Below are positions 26,349 through 36,546 of a stretch of 64,000 nt of DNA, piece by piece; the first letter of the stretch is position 1; every line of letters starts with the position of its first letter. The notes beneath the pieces are model-generated. The model worked only from the letters and a program-made list of their open reading frames with translations. It did no database searches and was not told the DNA's origin. The position numbers were made by a program, and so were the translations under genes. Source of the stretch: Prevotellaceae bacterium (GTDB lineage: Bacteria > Bacteroidota > Bacteroidia > Bacteroidales > Bacteroidaceae); NCBI GenBank assembly GCA_028726625.1, contig JAQYPT010000015.1:1-64000 (forward strand). The letters are read 5' to 3'.

Positions 26349-26474
26349 CATACAAACAAAGGATAATTGTTGCGTGACGTTCGCTTTTTTCGTTGTTTCA
26401 TGACACGATGAGAGGTTCTGTCATCAGGATGGCAAGCATTTCTATGATTTATATTTTAACCCTTTAATAAATAA

Positions 26475-27506
<1,032 letters not shown>

Positions 27507-27532
27507 TCAAAAATAGTCGTTTAACGATAAAT

Positions 27533-27566
27533 AAGCCGTTCGAGATAGCTCGAACGGCTTTTTTTT
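27533..27566 (+). terminator. gapA terminator
   Basis: 12-bp perfect stem AAGCCGTTCGAG/CTCGAACGGCTT with ATAG loop and a T8 run, 26 bp after the gapA stop. Textbook intrinsic terminator. It abuts the -7 box of miaA. Confidence 0.96.
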
Positions 27567-27568
27567 AG

Positions 27569-27576
27569 TATATTTG
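27569..27576 (+). promoter_or_regulatory. -7 element immediately before miaA
   Basis: TATATTTG ends 4 nt before GTG 27581 and 10 nt before ATG 27587, so transcription would begin at or within the start codon region. The expected -33 position falls inside the gapA terminator, with no TTTG. Confidence 0.55.
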
Positions 27577-27586
27577 TCGCGTGAAG

Positions 27587-28501
27587 ATGTTAACAATCTT
27601 AGGTCCAACGGCCAGTGGGAAAACGGCATTTGCAGCCCATCTTGCAGCCGACATCGGTGCTGAAATCATTAGTGCCGACAGCCGACAGGTGTATCGAGGG
27701 ATGGATATCGGTACTGGCAAAGACCTCTCTGACTATGTCGTTCACAAGCAAATTCCCTACCATTTGATTGACATTGTAGATGCTGGTAAGAAGTACAATC
27801 TGTTCCGGTATCAGCAAGATTTCCATGCAGCATACGAGGATATCGTTTCCAGAGGCATCATTCCCATCCTCTGTGGCGGCACAGGTCTGTACATAGAAGC
27901 CGTGTTGAAAGGTTATGCGCTGTCGCCCGTGCCGCAGAATGAGCAGCTGAGGCAGCAGCTAAGCGACAAGTCGTTGGCCGAGCTGACGGACATATTGATT
28001 GATTTGAAGCATAAAAACCATTCGGTGATGCACAATCAATCTGACGTGGATACAGCGCAGCGCGCCATCAGAGCCATTGAGATTGAAACCCATCTTTTGC
28101 AGCATCCCATGCCCCAACGCGCACTGCCACCCATTGATGCATGCATCATCGGACTGCGCATCGACAGGGAAGAACGCCGGAAAAAGATTACTGACCGACT
28201 GAAACACCGATTGGAAAACGGCATGATCGAGGAGATACAGGGGCTGTTGGCAGCAGGTATACCGCCCGAAAATCTAATCTATTACGGATTGGAATATAAG
28301 TATGTAACCGAGTATGTCATCGGAAATACTACCTATGACGAGATGTTTCAGCAACTCGAAATCGCCATCCATCAGTTTGCCAAGCGGCAAATGACTTGGT
28401 TCAGGGGAATGGAACGGCGAGGGTTCGTCATCCATTGGATTGACGCAACGCTGCCCATGGAAGAAAAAATAACAAGAACGAAAGAGATATATGGCTATTG
28501 A
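27587..28501 (+). CDS. miaA: tRNA dimethylallyltransferase
   Basis: 304 aa. It adds the isopentenyl group to A37 of tRNAs reading U-initial codons. P-loop LGPTASGKTAFAAHL, SADSRQVYRGMDIGT, and GGTGLYIEAVLKGY are all standard. A GTG two codons upstream (27581) could also start it; I prefer ATG 27587 because a -7 box ends at 27576 and the message would start near 27582. The 3' end overlaps the next gene by 11 bp (28491-28501), so the two are translationally coupled. Confidence 0.93.
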   Translation: MLTILGPTASGKTAFAAHLAADIGAEIISADSRQVYRGMDIGTGKDLSDYVVHKQIPYHLIDIVDAGKKYNLFRYQQDFHAAYEDIVSRGIIPILCGGTGLYIEAVLKGYALSPVPQNEQLRQQLSDKSLAELTDILIDLKHKNHSVMHNQSDVDTAQRAIRAIEIETHLLQHPMPQRALPPIDACIIGLRIDREERRKKITDRLKHRLENGMIEEIQGLLAAGIPPENLIYYGLEYKYVTEYVIGNTTYDEMFQQLEIAIHQFAKRQMTWFRGMERRGFVIHWIDATLPMEEKITRTKEIYGY

Positions 28502-29426
28502 CAACAAACGGTGGGGAATTGTTTACTGCCCCAAGAGCAATGCTTTAAGACCACAAAAACATTGGGAGCGCATCGAAAGATGCCTGAAAGCCAATGGGGT
28601 GGAATACGACTATGTGCAAAGCGAGAATTCCGCAAGCGTGAGTCGCCTGGTCAAGATGTTCATCAATTCGGGGTACAAGACGATTGTTATCGTTGGTGGC
28701 GACTCGGCCCTCAATGACACCATCAACTGCATGATGCAGACTGATTCGCAGCTGCGTGACGAGATTTCTTTAGGACTTATCCCCAATGGACTGATGAACG
28801 ACTTTGCCCATTTCTGGAATTTGCGGGAAGGCGAGGAAGAGCGTATCATCAAAGCGCTGAAAAAACACCGTGTCAAGAAACTGGATTTGGGTTGCATGCG
28901 ATACACTAATAAAAACGGTGAGGCGTGCAGGCGCTATTTCTTGAATTGTGTGAACATAGGCTTCATCGCAGCCATCATGAACCTGCGCCGCAAAACACGC
29001 CGCTTATTTGGGTCGCGAACCTTGTCGTTCTTTTTTTCTTTCGCCTTGTTAATCTTCCAACGACTGGATTATAAAATGCATCTCAAGATTAATACCGATA
29101 TCATCAAGCGTAAGGTAATGACGGTGTGCGTGGGCAACTCGCTGGGGTATGGCCAAACGCCAAATGCCGTTCCCTACAACGGTCAGCTGGATGTTTCTGT
29201 GGTCTATCATCCCGAAATGACCCAACTTTTTGAGGGTATCTACTTGTTTTTGCGAGGTAAGTTCCTTAATCACAAGAGTGTACACCCTTATCGTACCAAA
29301 AAGGTTGAAGTGTTTACGGCAGAACATGCCATGGTGGGTATTGATGGACGACTGATGAATACGCCAGTTGGAAAATTCACGTTGTCGATAGAACCCGAAG
29401 CCATCAATTTCTTGTTGCCCGACTAA
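28491..29426 (+). CDS. Diacylglycerol-kinase-family lipid kinase
   Basis: 311 aa, DAGK catalytic fold: WGIVYCPKSNALRPQKHWERI (first strand), GYKTIVIVGGDSALNDTIN (ATP-binding glycine motif, here GGDSALND instead of the usual GGDGTLNE), LGLIPNGLMNDFAHFW, and the late FTAEHAMVGIDGRLM. It probably phosphorylates a lipid such as diacylglycerol or a sphingoid base; Bacteroidales make sphingolipids. The altered glycine motif is worth noting, as G to S and T to A lie in the nucleotide site. It overlaps miaA by 11 bp. Confidence 0.85.
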   Translation: MAIDNKRWGIVYCPKSNALRPQKHWERIERCLKANGVEYDYVQSENSASVSRLVKMFINSGYKTIVIVGGDSALNDTINCMMQTDSQLRDEISLGLIPNGLMNDFAHFWNLREGEEERIIKALKKHRVKKLDLGCMRYTNKNGEACRRYFLNCVNIGFIAAIMNLRRKTRRLFGSRTLSFFFSFALLIFQRLDYKMHLKINTDIIKRKVMTVCVGNSLGYGQTPNAVPYNGQLDVSVVYHPEMTQLFEGIYLFLRGKFLNHKSVHPYRTKKVEVFTAEHAMVGIDGRLMNTPVGKFTLSIEPEAINFLLPD

Positions 29427-29778
29427 TCTCTTTTCTTATTTTTGCAGTTGTCTCCCAAGGCTTCAGCGTTTCGGTTCCAAACCCATTGAGTTTGGCCTCT
29501 AAACGCATTGACTTTGACCTCCAAACTCATTGACTTTGAGCACCAAACCCATTGAGTTTTGTTTGCCAGCGTTCACTGAACTGGTTTTTGGGCGTACATC
29601 CGTCTTCATGCCTGTATCGGCATTGGTTTTTTACTGGAAATAATATTGGTGAAACCATGCTTGTGAATGATGCTGGAACCACGTTGCCTACTAACATCGA
29701 CAAACAAGAGAGAAAACCACATTTGTTGCTCATCTAGAGCGAAATAAGATGGATTTTACAAATAAAGTTCGGTTTTAT
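29427..29778. other. Gene-free stretch between the lipid kinase and the glycan operon
   Basis: Contains the 22-nt array at 29477-29564, then about 200 bp in which I see no gene or strong structure. It ends in the promoter of the glucan operon. Confidence 0.5.
29477..29564. repeat. 22-nt tandem array 4 (CCAAAC...GTTTGG family)
   Basis: Four units of exactly 22 nt start at 29477, 29499, 29521 and 29543. The core CCAAACTCATTGAGTTTGG is almost a perfect palindrome (CCAAAC-TCA/TGA-GTTTGG), and units differ mainly by C/T and G/C changes. The same unit family, in the same 22-nt register, recurs at 40977-41042. Confidence 0.92.
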
Positions 29779-29809
29779 TTTGCTATCAATTGAAAAATGA
29801 CTAACTTTG
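29779..29809 (+). promoter_or_regulatory. Glucan operon promoter
   Basis: -33 TTTG (29779-29782), exactly 19 nt, -7 TAACTTTG (29802-29809). Predicted start near 29815, giving a leader of about 78 nt to ATG 29893. The promoter overlaps the first codons of the longer frame that begins at 29797, so that start cannot be used from this promoter. Confidence 0.87.
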
Positions 29810-29892
29810 AATCCGCCGTCAAACACATAGAAAAGGTGTTTGCTGCGGCCGTTAAATCTAATAACAGACCAATATTATACCTTAATAGGCCT

Positions 29893-31836
29893 ATGAGCTA
29901 TCTTAAATTTGAACGGGCTTTCATGACTAATTTGGAGGAATCTCTTCAGAGAGAATTGCTGCGTACCAATCGGTCGGGAGCCTATTCCTGTTCCACCATT
30001 GTGGATTGCAACACCCGCAAGTATCACGGCTTGTTGGTTGTTCCCGTCCCCGAACTCGACGATGATAATCATGTGTTGTTGTCGTCACTGGATGTAACGG
30101 TCATCCAACATGGTGCAGCCTTCAACCTGGGTTTGCACAAATATCAGGGCGATCATTTCAGTCCGAATGGACACAAATATATTCGCGAGTTCAATTGTGA
30201 CAAAGTTCCTACGACCATCTATCGGGTAGGTGGGGTGTTGTTGAAGAGAGAGGTGGTTTTCCAACACTACGAAGACCGAATTTTGATTTGCTATACGCTG
30301 CTGGATGCACACTCGGAGACCACTTTGCGTTTCAAACCTTTCTTGGCATTCAGGAGCGTTCGACAGTTCACGCACGAAAATGCGACGGCCAGCAGAGACT
30401 TTGCGCAAGTGGACAAGGGCATTAAGACCTGTATGTACCCAGGTTATCCCGAGCTGTACATGCAGTTCTCTAAAGACAATGAGTTTGTGTTCCAGCCCGA
30501 TTGGTATCGTGGGGTAGAGTATCCCAAAGAACGTGAGCGTGGCTATGCGTCCAATGAAGATCTCTATGTGCCTGGATATTTCGAGCTGAACATCAAGAAA
30601 GGAGAGCGTGTCGTGTTCTCGGCATCTACTTCTTCCTGCGATCCGAAAGAGCTGCAACAACTCTTCGTCGAAGAAGTAGAGTCGCGTAGTCCGCGCGACA
30701 ATTTCTTTCATTGTCTGGTCAACGCTGCCCATCAGTTCCATAATCGTACGTCTGAAGACGAACGGTACATCCTGGCTGGTTATCCCTGGTTCAAATGTCG
30801 GGCTCGTGACACGTTTGTGGCTCTGCCTGGATTGACCTTGTCTATCGAGGAACAAGACTATTTTGAGCTGGTGATGGCAACGGCCATGAGGGGCCTGAAT
30901 GAGTTTATGGAAGGCAGGCCATTGACCGTAAAAATATATGAGATAGAGCAACCCGACGTGTTGTTGTGGGCGGTATGGACCATCCAGCAATACGGTAAGG
31001 AGGCCGGAGTGGAAAAATGCATCAGTCAGTATTATGATTTCCTGCTGAAAATGGTCGGTTTCATCGAGGCTGGTCGGCATCCTAATCTTGCCCTCGAAGC
31101 CAATGGACTGCTCAAGACGAATGGCAGGGATAAGTCAGTGACATGGATGAACTCTATCGCGAATGGCAGTCCAGTTGTGCCACGTTCGGGGTATGTCGTA
31201 GAGTTTAATGCCCTGTGGTATAACGCGTTGAAGTTTGTAGTAGCTCTGGCGGAAGAATGCGGAGACCTGAAAACCGTAGATCATTATGAAGCTTTGGCGG
31301 CAAAATGCCAGGAATCGTTTGTGAATACTTTCTATAACGAACATGGTTATCTGTTTGATTATGTGGATGATGGGCGCCCAGACTGGAGCGTTCGACCCAA
31401 TATGATATTCCCTGTTGCCTTTGATTATTCACCGCTGACACAAGAGCAGAAGAAAAATGTGTTGGATGTTTGTACACGAGAATTGCTAACGCCAAAGGGA
31501 TTGCGGTCGCTGTCACCCAAAAGCAATGGCTACAATCCCATGTATGTGGGGCCGCAGACACAGCGCGATCACGCCTATCATCAGGGAACGGCGTGGCCTT
31601 GGCTGGGAGGTTTCTACATGGAAGCGTGTCTAAAGTTGTACAAACGTACGCGATTGAGTTTCATAGAGCGTCAGATGGTGGGCTATGAGGACGAGATGAT
31701 GCAGCTCTGCTTGGGAACGATTCCCGAGTTGTTTGACGGCAATCCGCCGTTCCATGGGCGCGGAGCCATCTCGTATGCCATGAACGTGGCGGAGATATTG
31801 CGTACGCTGGAGTTGTTAGAAAAGTATAAGTATTGA
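29893..31836 (+). CDS. GH133-type glycogen debranching enzyme (amylo-alpha-1,6-glucosidase)
   Basis: 647 aa. An N-terminal beta domain (residues 1-260; LRTNRSGAYSCSTIVDCNTRKYHGLL in part: TRKYHGLLVVPVPE) is followed by an (alpha/alpha)6 catalytic barrel with AGYPWFKCRARDTFVALPGL, a VTWMNS segment and GPQTQRDHAYHQGTAWPWLGG near the end. It removes the alpha-1,6 branch glucose after 4-alpha-glucanotransferase action. I chose ATG 29893 (MSYLKFERAFM), where homologues begin, rather than 29797, which lies in the promoter. Cytoplasmic. First of three genes (GH133, GT4, GH57) for storage-glucan metabolism; the next begins 16 bp later. Confidence 0.92.
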   Translation: MSYLKFERAFMTNLEESLQRELLRTNRSGAYSCSTIVDCNTRKYHGLLVVPVPELDDDNHVLLSSLDVTVIQHGAAFNLGLHKYQGDHFSPNGHKYIREFNCDKVPTTIYRVGGVLLKREVVFQHYEDRILICYTLLDAHSETTLRFKPFLAFRSVRQFTHENATASRDFAQVDKGIKTCMYPGYPELYMQFSKDNEFVFQPDWYRGVEYPKERERGYASNEDLYVPGYFELNIKKGERVVFSASTSSCDPKELQQLFVEEVESRSPRDNFFHCLVNAAHQFHNRTSEDERYILAGYPWFKCRARDTFVALPGLTLSIEEQDYFELVMATAMRGLNEFMEGRPLTVKIYEIEQPDVLLWAVWTIQQYGKEAGVEKCISQYYDFLLKMVGFIEAGRHPNLALEANGLLKTNGRDKSVTWMNSIANGSPVVPRSGYVVEFNALWYNALKFVVALAEECGDLKTVDHYEALAAKCQESFVNTFYNEHGYLFDYVDDGRPDWSVRPNMIFPVAFDYSPLTQEQKKNVLDVCTRELLTPKGLRSLSPKSNGYNPMYVGPQTQRDHAYHQGTAWPWLGGFYMEACLKLYKRTRLSFIERQMVGYEDEMMQLCLGTIPELFDGNPPFHGRGAISYAMNVAEILRTLELLEKYKY

Positions 31837-31852
31837 AAAGGAGGACGAACAA

Positions 31853-33121
31853 ATGAAAGTATTGATGTTTGGATGGGAGTATCCTCCTCATATTCTGGGT
31901 GGACTGGGTACGGCCAGTTTTGGTATCACCGAAGGACTGAAAGCGCAGGGAGACATGGACATTACCTTCTGTCTGCCAAAGCCATGGGGTGACGAAGATC
32001 AGTCGAACGCCCATGTGGTTGCCATGAACAACGTGCCCATTGCCTGGCGTGATGTGGATGCCGACTATGTGAAAAGCCGTATTGGCAACATCACTGACTA
32101 CAATGAATATTATCGGTTTAGAGATCATATCTATGCTGATTTCAATTACATGAATGTTAACGACTTGGGATGTTTGGATTTTTCAGGTCGTTATCCCGAC
32201 AATCTGCATGAAGAGATCAATAACTATTCCATTGTGGCGGGCGTGGTTGCCCGTACACTTGATTTTGATATCATTCATGCACACGACTGGCTGACCTATC
32301 CTGCCGGCATCCATGCGAAGCAAGTGAGCGGAAAACCGCTTTGTATTCATGTTCATGCAACCGACTTTGACCGTAGCCGGGGCAAGGTGAATCCAACCGT
32401 TTACGGCATGGAGAAAAATGGTATGGACAATGCCGACTGCATCATGTGTGTGAGTGAACTTACCCGACAGACGGTCATTAAACAGTATCATCAGGATCCC
32501 AGAAAGTGTTTTACCGTACACAATGCAGTTTATCCACTGCGGAAAGAATTGCAAGATATCCCTCGTGCAGACCACCGAGGGAAAGAGAAAATCGTCACTT
32601 TTTTAGGTCGTTTGACCATGCAGAAAGGTCCTGAATACTTTGTGGAGGCTGCCAACATGGTGCTTCATCGCACGCACAACGTACGTTTTTGTATGGCAGG
32701 GTCGGGCGATATGATGGATCAGATGATTTATCTGGCGGCCCAGCGAGGTATCGCTCATCGCTTTCATTTCCCTGGATTCTTGCGTGGAAAGCAGGTATAC
32801 GAGTGTTTGAAGAATTCTGACGTGTATGTCATGCCGTCTGTGAGCGAGCCGTTTGGCATCTCACCCTTAGAGGCCATGCAATGTGGCACACCTACCATCA
32901 TATCCAAACAGAGTGGATGTGCCGAAATTCTGACCAACTGTATCAAAGTTGACTATTGGGACATCCATGCCCTGGCGGATGCCATCTATTCCATCTGTCA
33001 CAATGAAAGTCTGTTCACCTACTTGCAGACAGAGGGCAAAAAAGAGGTGGATCAGATTACGTGGGAAAAGGTAGGCGTGTGGATTAGAGAGCTTTATGAG
33101 CGTACAATGGGCTGGCGTTAA
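31853..33121 (+). CDS. GT4 glycosyltransferase (glycogen-synthase-like)
   Basis: 422 aa with a GT-B fold. The N-terminal KVLMFGWEYPPHILGGLGTA is the sugar-acceptor loop. HAHDWLTYPAGIHA follows, and the C-terminal nucleotide-sugar site reads SEPFGISPLEAMQCGTPTII. It resembles the archaeal/bacterial glycogen synthases of family GT4 and may be the main alpha-glucan synthase of the organism, because the GT5-like protein at 11.3 kb is only half length. It is 16 bp after the debranching gene and 44 bp before GH57, in one operon. Confidence 0.88.
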   Translation: MKVLMFGWEYPPHILGGLGTASFGITEGLKAQGDMDITFCLPKPWGDEDQSNAHVVAMNNVPIAWRDVDADYVKSRIGNITDYNEYYRFRDHIYADFNYMNVNDLGCLDFSGRYPDNLHEEINNYSIVAGVVARTLDFDIIHAHDWLTYPAGIHAKQVSGKPLCIHVHATDFDRSRGKVNPTVYGMEKNGMDNADCIMCVSELTRQTVIKQYHQDPRKCFTVHNAVYPLRKELQDIPRADHRGKEKIVTFLGRLTMQKGPEYFVEAANMVLHRTHNVRFCMAGSGDMMDQMIYLAAQRGIAHRFHFPGFLRGKQVYECLKNSDVYVMPSVSEPFGISPLEAMQCGTPTIISKQSGCAEILTNCIKVDYWDIHALADAIYSICHNESLFTYLQTEGKKEVDQITWEKVGVWIRELYERTMGWR

Positions 33122-33165
33122 GTGTGATAGATATGTGTGAAATAACGAAAAACCTATAAATAACA

Positions 33166-34578
33166 ATGAAAACAATTTGTCTATATTTCGAAATACATCA
33201 GATCAGGCATCTGAAGCGTTATCGCTTTTTTGACATTGGTACCGACCATTATTATTATGATGACTATGAGAACGAACGGTCAATGACGGAGATTGCCAAT
33301 CAATCGTACATGCCAGCTCTCAGCACCTTGTTGGAAATGATTAAGACGCACAATGGATATTTCAAGGTGGCCTTTTCCCTTTCAGGCGTGGCAATTGAGC
33401 AAATGGAGATTCATGCGCCACAAGTGCTTGAAAAATTGCAAGAACTCAATGAGACAAAATGCGTGGAGTTCTTGGCTGAACCCTATTCGCATGGGCTGTC
33501 ATCGCTGATTAATGAGGAATGTTTTGCAGCAGAAGTGAAGCGCCAATGCCAGAAAATGAAAGAGTATTTTGGTCAGCAACCGCGTGTTCTTCGCAATTCG
33601 TCATTGATTTACAGTGATGACATCGGACTGCAAGTTTCGCAGATGGGGTTTGATGGGATGTTGACAGAAGGCGCCAAGCAAGTGTTGGGATGGAAATCAC
33701 CTCATTATGTTTATCATTGTACGTTGGCTCCAAAACTGAAGCTTTTGCTGCGTGATGTGGAGTTGAGTGATGACATCTCACTACGTTTCAACAACCGTTC
33801 ATGGGAAGGTTATCCTTTGTTTGCCGACAATTACATCAATAGAATCGCTGATCTTCCTGCTAAAGAGCAGGTAATCAACATCTTCATGAATCTTTCTGCC
33901 ATAGGGATGGCGCAGCCCTTGGACAGCAATATTCTTGAATTCTTGAAGGCATTGCCGTTTTGTGCGAAGCATAAAGACATTGTGTTTTCTACTCCTTATG
34001 AGATATGTTCAAAGACTCAGAGTGTCGGTGCCTTGGATGTTCCAGACACAGTGAGCTGGAATGACGAAGAGAGGGATGTGAGTGCTTGGCTTGGAAACCC
34101 CATGCAACGAGAGGCATTCAACAAGCTTTACAGTGTTGCTGATCGCGTAAGAATCGCCAATGATCCGCGAGTGAATCAGGATTGGGACTACTTACAAGCC
34201 AGCAACAACTTCAGGTTCATGACCACTAAGTCGTCTGGAGTGGGATTGGATCGAGGTATTTACAGCAGTCCTTTTGATGCTTTTACCAATTATATGAACA
34301 TCTTGGGCGACTTTATCAATCGGGTGAACACGCTTTATCCCGAAGAAATCGACAATGAAGAGCTGAATTCTCTGTTGACAACCATCAGGAACCAAGGCGA
34401 AGAAATAGAGATTAAGGAGAAGGAAATCCTGCGTTTGCAAACAAAAATTGAAAAGATAGAGGCGGCCAGTGATAAGCTCAAGGCTAAGCTGGACGAAGAT
34501 ATTGACAAGACAAAAGCTAAGATTTCAGGCACAGAAGCAACGTCAATCGCTGCCAAAAACAAAGATTTACAGGCGTGA
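33166..34578 (+). CDS. GH57 alpha-glucan hydrolase
   Basis: 470 aa. It begins KTICLYFEIHQIRHLKRYRFF, the first GH57 motif (H near residue 11). VEFLAEPYSHGL near residue 100 is the region of the catalytic nucleophile, and LRNSSLIYSDDIG a following conserved element. About 70 C-terminal residues are a charged coiled coil (EIEIKEKEILRLQTKIEKI) not needed for catalysis. Members act on starch or glycogen as alpha-amylases or branching enzymes; the sequence does not decide which. Last gene of the operon; a hairpin terminator follows at 34622-34658. Confidence 0.88.
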   Translation: MKTICLYFEIHQIRHLKRYRFFDIGTDHYYYDDYENERSMTEIANQSYMPALSTLLEMIKTHNGYFKVAFSLSGVAIEQMEIHAPQVLEKLQELNETKCVEFLAEPYSHGLSSLINEECFAAEVKRQCQKMKEYFGQQPRVLRNSSLIYSDDIGLQVSQMGFDGMLTEGAKQVLGWKSPHYVYHCTLAPKLKLLLRDVELSDDISLRFNNRSWEGYPLFADNYINRIADLPAKEQVINIFMNLSAIGMAQPLDSNILEFLKALPFCAKHKDIVFSTPYEICSKTQSVGALDVPDTVSWNDEERDVSAWLGNPMQREAFNKLYSVADRVRIANDPRVNQDWDYLQASNNFRFMTTKSSGVGLDRGIYSSPFDAFTNYMNILGDFINRVNTLYPEEIDNEELNSLLTTIRNQGEEIEIKEKEILRLQTKIEKIEAASDKLKAKLDEDIDKTKAKISGTEATSIAAKNKDLQA

Positions 34579-34621
34579 TTTGTTGTCGTTTTGTAAAGAT
34601 TAAGATGTGAGAAATCATATT

Positions 34622-34658
34622 AGTGGCATGCACTTCATGGATTGTGCATGCTACTTTT
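34622..34658 (+). terminator. Glucan operon terminator
   Basis: AGTGGCATGCAC (34622-34633) pairs with GTGCATGCTACT (34644-34655) with one mismatch, 10-nt loop, then TTTT. It is 44 bp after the GH57 stop. Confidence 0.85.
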
Positions 34659-34742
34659 CCGCTTGTTTTCAATGAGATGTCGTTCGAGGTTACAGCAATT
34701 ATGTTTAAAGTTGTTTGCTCAACGACATTTTTTTCGCACCTC

Positions 34743-34773
34743 TTTGTTATTTGCTCGAAAACCTTTAACTTTG
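34743..34773 (+). promoter_or_regulatory. guaA promoter
   Basis: -33 TTTG (34743-34746), exactly 19 nt, -7 TAACTTTG (34766-34773). The message would start near 34779, giving a leader of about 113 nt to ATG 34892. That is long enough for RNA-level control, but I recognise no purine riboswitch fold. Confidence 0.85.
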
Positions 34774-34891
34774 TACCATAGAAGGACATGAAGACCCGAG
34801 TGGGGCATCCTGTAACTAATAAGCTAACTCGTTCTTGTGCGGAATGTGTCGTTCTATACATTACGAATCAGTATCCAGTAATATCATCAAT

Positions 34892-36436
34892 ATGCAACAG
34901 AAAATTATCATTTTAGACTTTGGTTCACAAACTACACAGCTTATTGGCCGAAGAGTGCGTGAACTGGATACCTTCTGCGAAATATTACCGTATAATAAGT
35001 TTCCTAAAGGTGACGAATCTGTCATTGGTGTCATCCTGAGTGGGTCGCCATATTCGGTGCATGACCATGAGGCATTCAAGTGTGATTTAAGTGATTTCAT
35101 AGGCAAGTATCCCGTTTTGGGCATCTGCTACGGCGCTCAATTTATCTCGTTCACCAACGGTGGAAAGGTAGAAAGCACGGGAACGCGTGAATATGGACGC
35201 GCTCGTTTGGAAAAGTTTGATGCAACTAATCCGCTATTTAAGGGTTTTCAACCACAGACACAGGTGTGGATGAGCCATGGTGATACCATTACTGCCATTC
35301 CAAGTGATTGTCATGTAATAGCCAGTACGGGTGAGGTGAAGTATGCAGCGTATGCCAGTGAGAAGAATCCAACATGGGCTGTTCAGTTCCATCCCGAAGT
35401 GTTTCATTCCACACAAGGTACCACTTTGTTGAAAAACTTTGTGGTAGATATCTGCGGCAGCAAGCAAACATGGAGCCCTGCATCATTCATTGAGAGCACG
35501 GTTGAGAGCATTCGACAACAGGTGGGCAATGACAAGGTGATATTAGGACTGAGTGGTGGCGTTGACTCTTCTGTGTGTGCAACGCTATTAAACAAAGCCA
35601 TCGGCCGTAATTTGACCTGTATTTTCGTCGATCATGGCTTGTTACGAAAGAATGAGTTCAGCAATGTCATGAAGGCTTATGAAGGTCTTGGCCTGAACGT
35701 AATAGGCGTTGATGCCAGCAAGAAGTTCTTTGCTGACTTGCAAGGAGTGACCGATCCAGAGCAAAAACGCAAGATTATCGGCCGCGACTTCGTTGAGGTG
35801 TTCAACGCAGAAGCGAAGAAAATCACCGACGCTAAGTGGTTAGCGCAGGGTACTATCTATCCTGATCGCATCGAAAGCTTGAGTATTACCGGCATGGTCA
35901 TCAAGAGTCATCACAACGTGGGTGGCCTTCCAAAGGACATGCATCTGCAACTTTGCGAGCCTCTTCAATGGCTGTTCAAGGACGAAGTGCGCCGAGTGGG
36001 GTATCAATTGGGGATGCCTGAGCATCTTATCAAGCGTCATCCATTCCCTGGACCCGGCCTTGCAGTTCGCATTCTTGGGGACATTACTCCCGAGAAAGTT
36101 GCCGTTTTACAAGAGGCGGACGATATTTATATCCGTGCATTGCATGATTGGATTTGCGACGATGGCGAGCCATTATACGATAAAGTGTGGCAGGCCGGAA
36201 CCGTATTGCTGTCTACCATTCGCAGTGTGGGTGTGATGGGGGACGAACGAACCTATGAGCATCCCGTCGCATTGCGTGCCGTTACCAGCACAGATGCTAT
36301 GACTGCCGACTGGGCACACTTGCCATACGAGTTTTTGGCAAAGGTGTCTAACGAGATTATCAACAAGGTAAAAGGGGTGAACAGGGTTTGTTACGATATA
36401 TCTTCGAAACCGCCTTCGACCATCGAATGGGAATGA
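34892..36436 (+). CDS. guaA: GMP synthase (glutamine-hydrolysing)
   Basis: 514 aa. It makes GMP from XMP, glutamine and ATP. An N-terminal class I amidotransferase has the nucleophile in GICYGAQF and the His/Glu pair in QFHPEVFHS. The ATP-pyrophosphatase domain has the PP-loop [16 protein letters not shown]. The C-terminal dimerisation domain ends [18 protein letters not shown] chose ATG 34892 ([13 protein letters not shown]), the normal family start, over the upstream in-frame ATG at 34835. It is monocistronic, and a convergent terminator separates it from clpC. Confidence 0.97.
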   Translation: MQQKIIILDFGSQTTQLIGRRVRELDTFCEILPYNKFPKGDESVIGVILSGSPYSVHDHEAFKCDLSDFIGKYPVLGICYGAQFISFTNGGKVESTGTREYGRARLEKFDATNPLFKGFQPQTQVWMSHGDTITAIPSDCHVIASTGEVKYAAYASEKNPTWAVQFHPEVFHSTQGTTLLKNFVVDICGSKQTWSPASFIESTVESIRQQVGNDKVILGLSGGVDSSVCATLLNKAIGRNLTCIFVDHGLLRKNEFSNVMKAYEGLGLNVIGVDASKKFFADLQGVTDPEQKRKIIGRDFVEVFNAEAKKITDAKWLAQGTIYPDRIESLSITGMVIKSHHNVGGLPKDMHLQLCEPLQWLFKDEVRRVGYQLGMPEHLIKRHPFPGPGLAVRILGDITPEKVAVLQEADDIYIRALHDWICDDGEPLYDKVWQAGTVLLSTIRSVGVMGDERTYEHPVALRAVTSTDAMTADWAHLPYEFLAKVSNEIINKVKGVNRVCYDISSKPPSTIEWE

Positions 36437-36470
36437 TGATTCCATATTTCCATGCAAAATACAACAAAAA

Positions 36471-36505
36471 GTCCCAAAGATGATTTTCACCTTTGGGACA
36501 TTTTG
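36471..36505. terminator. Bidirectional terminator between guaA and clpC
   Basis: GTCCCAAAG (36471-36479) and CTTTGGGAC (36491-36499), extended by A-rich DNA on the left and ATTTTG on the right, between convergent stops at 36436 and 36547. Confidence 0.85.
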
Positions 36506-36546
36506 TTCATGAATGTTTGCTCGTTTTTATTCGAAGCTTGCACTGA

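Noticed and set aside
30085..31080. 331-aa frame on the minus strand
   Set aside because: It is antisense to the debranching enzyme, whose motifs are unmistakable.
34774..34891. Purine riboswitch in the guaA leader
   Set aside because: The leader is long enough, but I could not find the three-way junction or its conserved loops.
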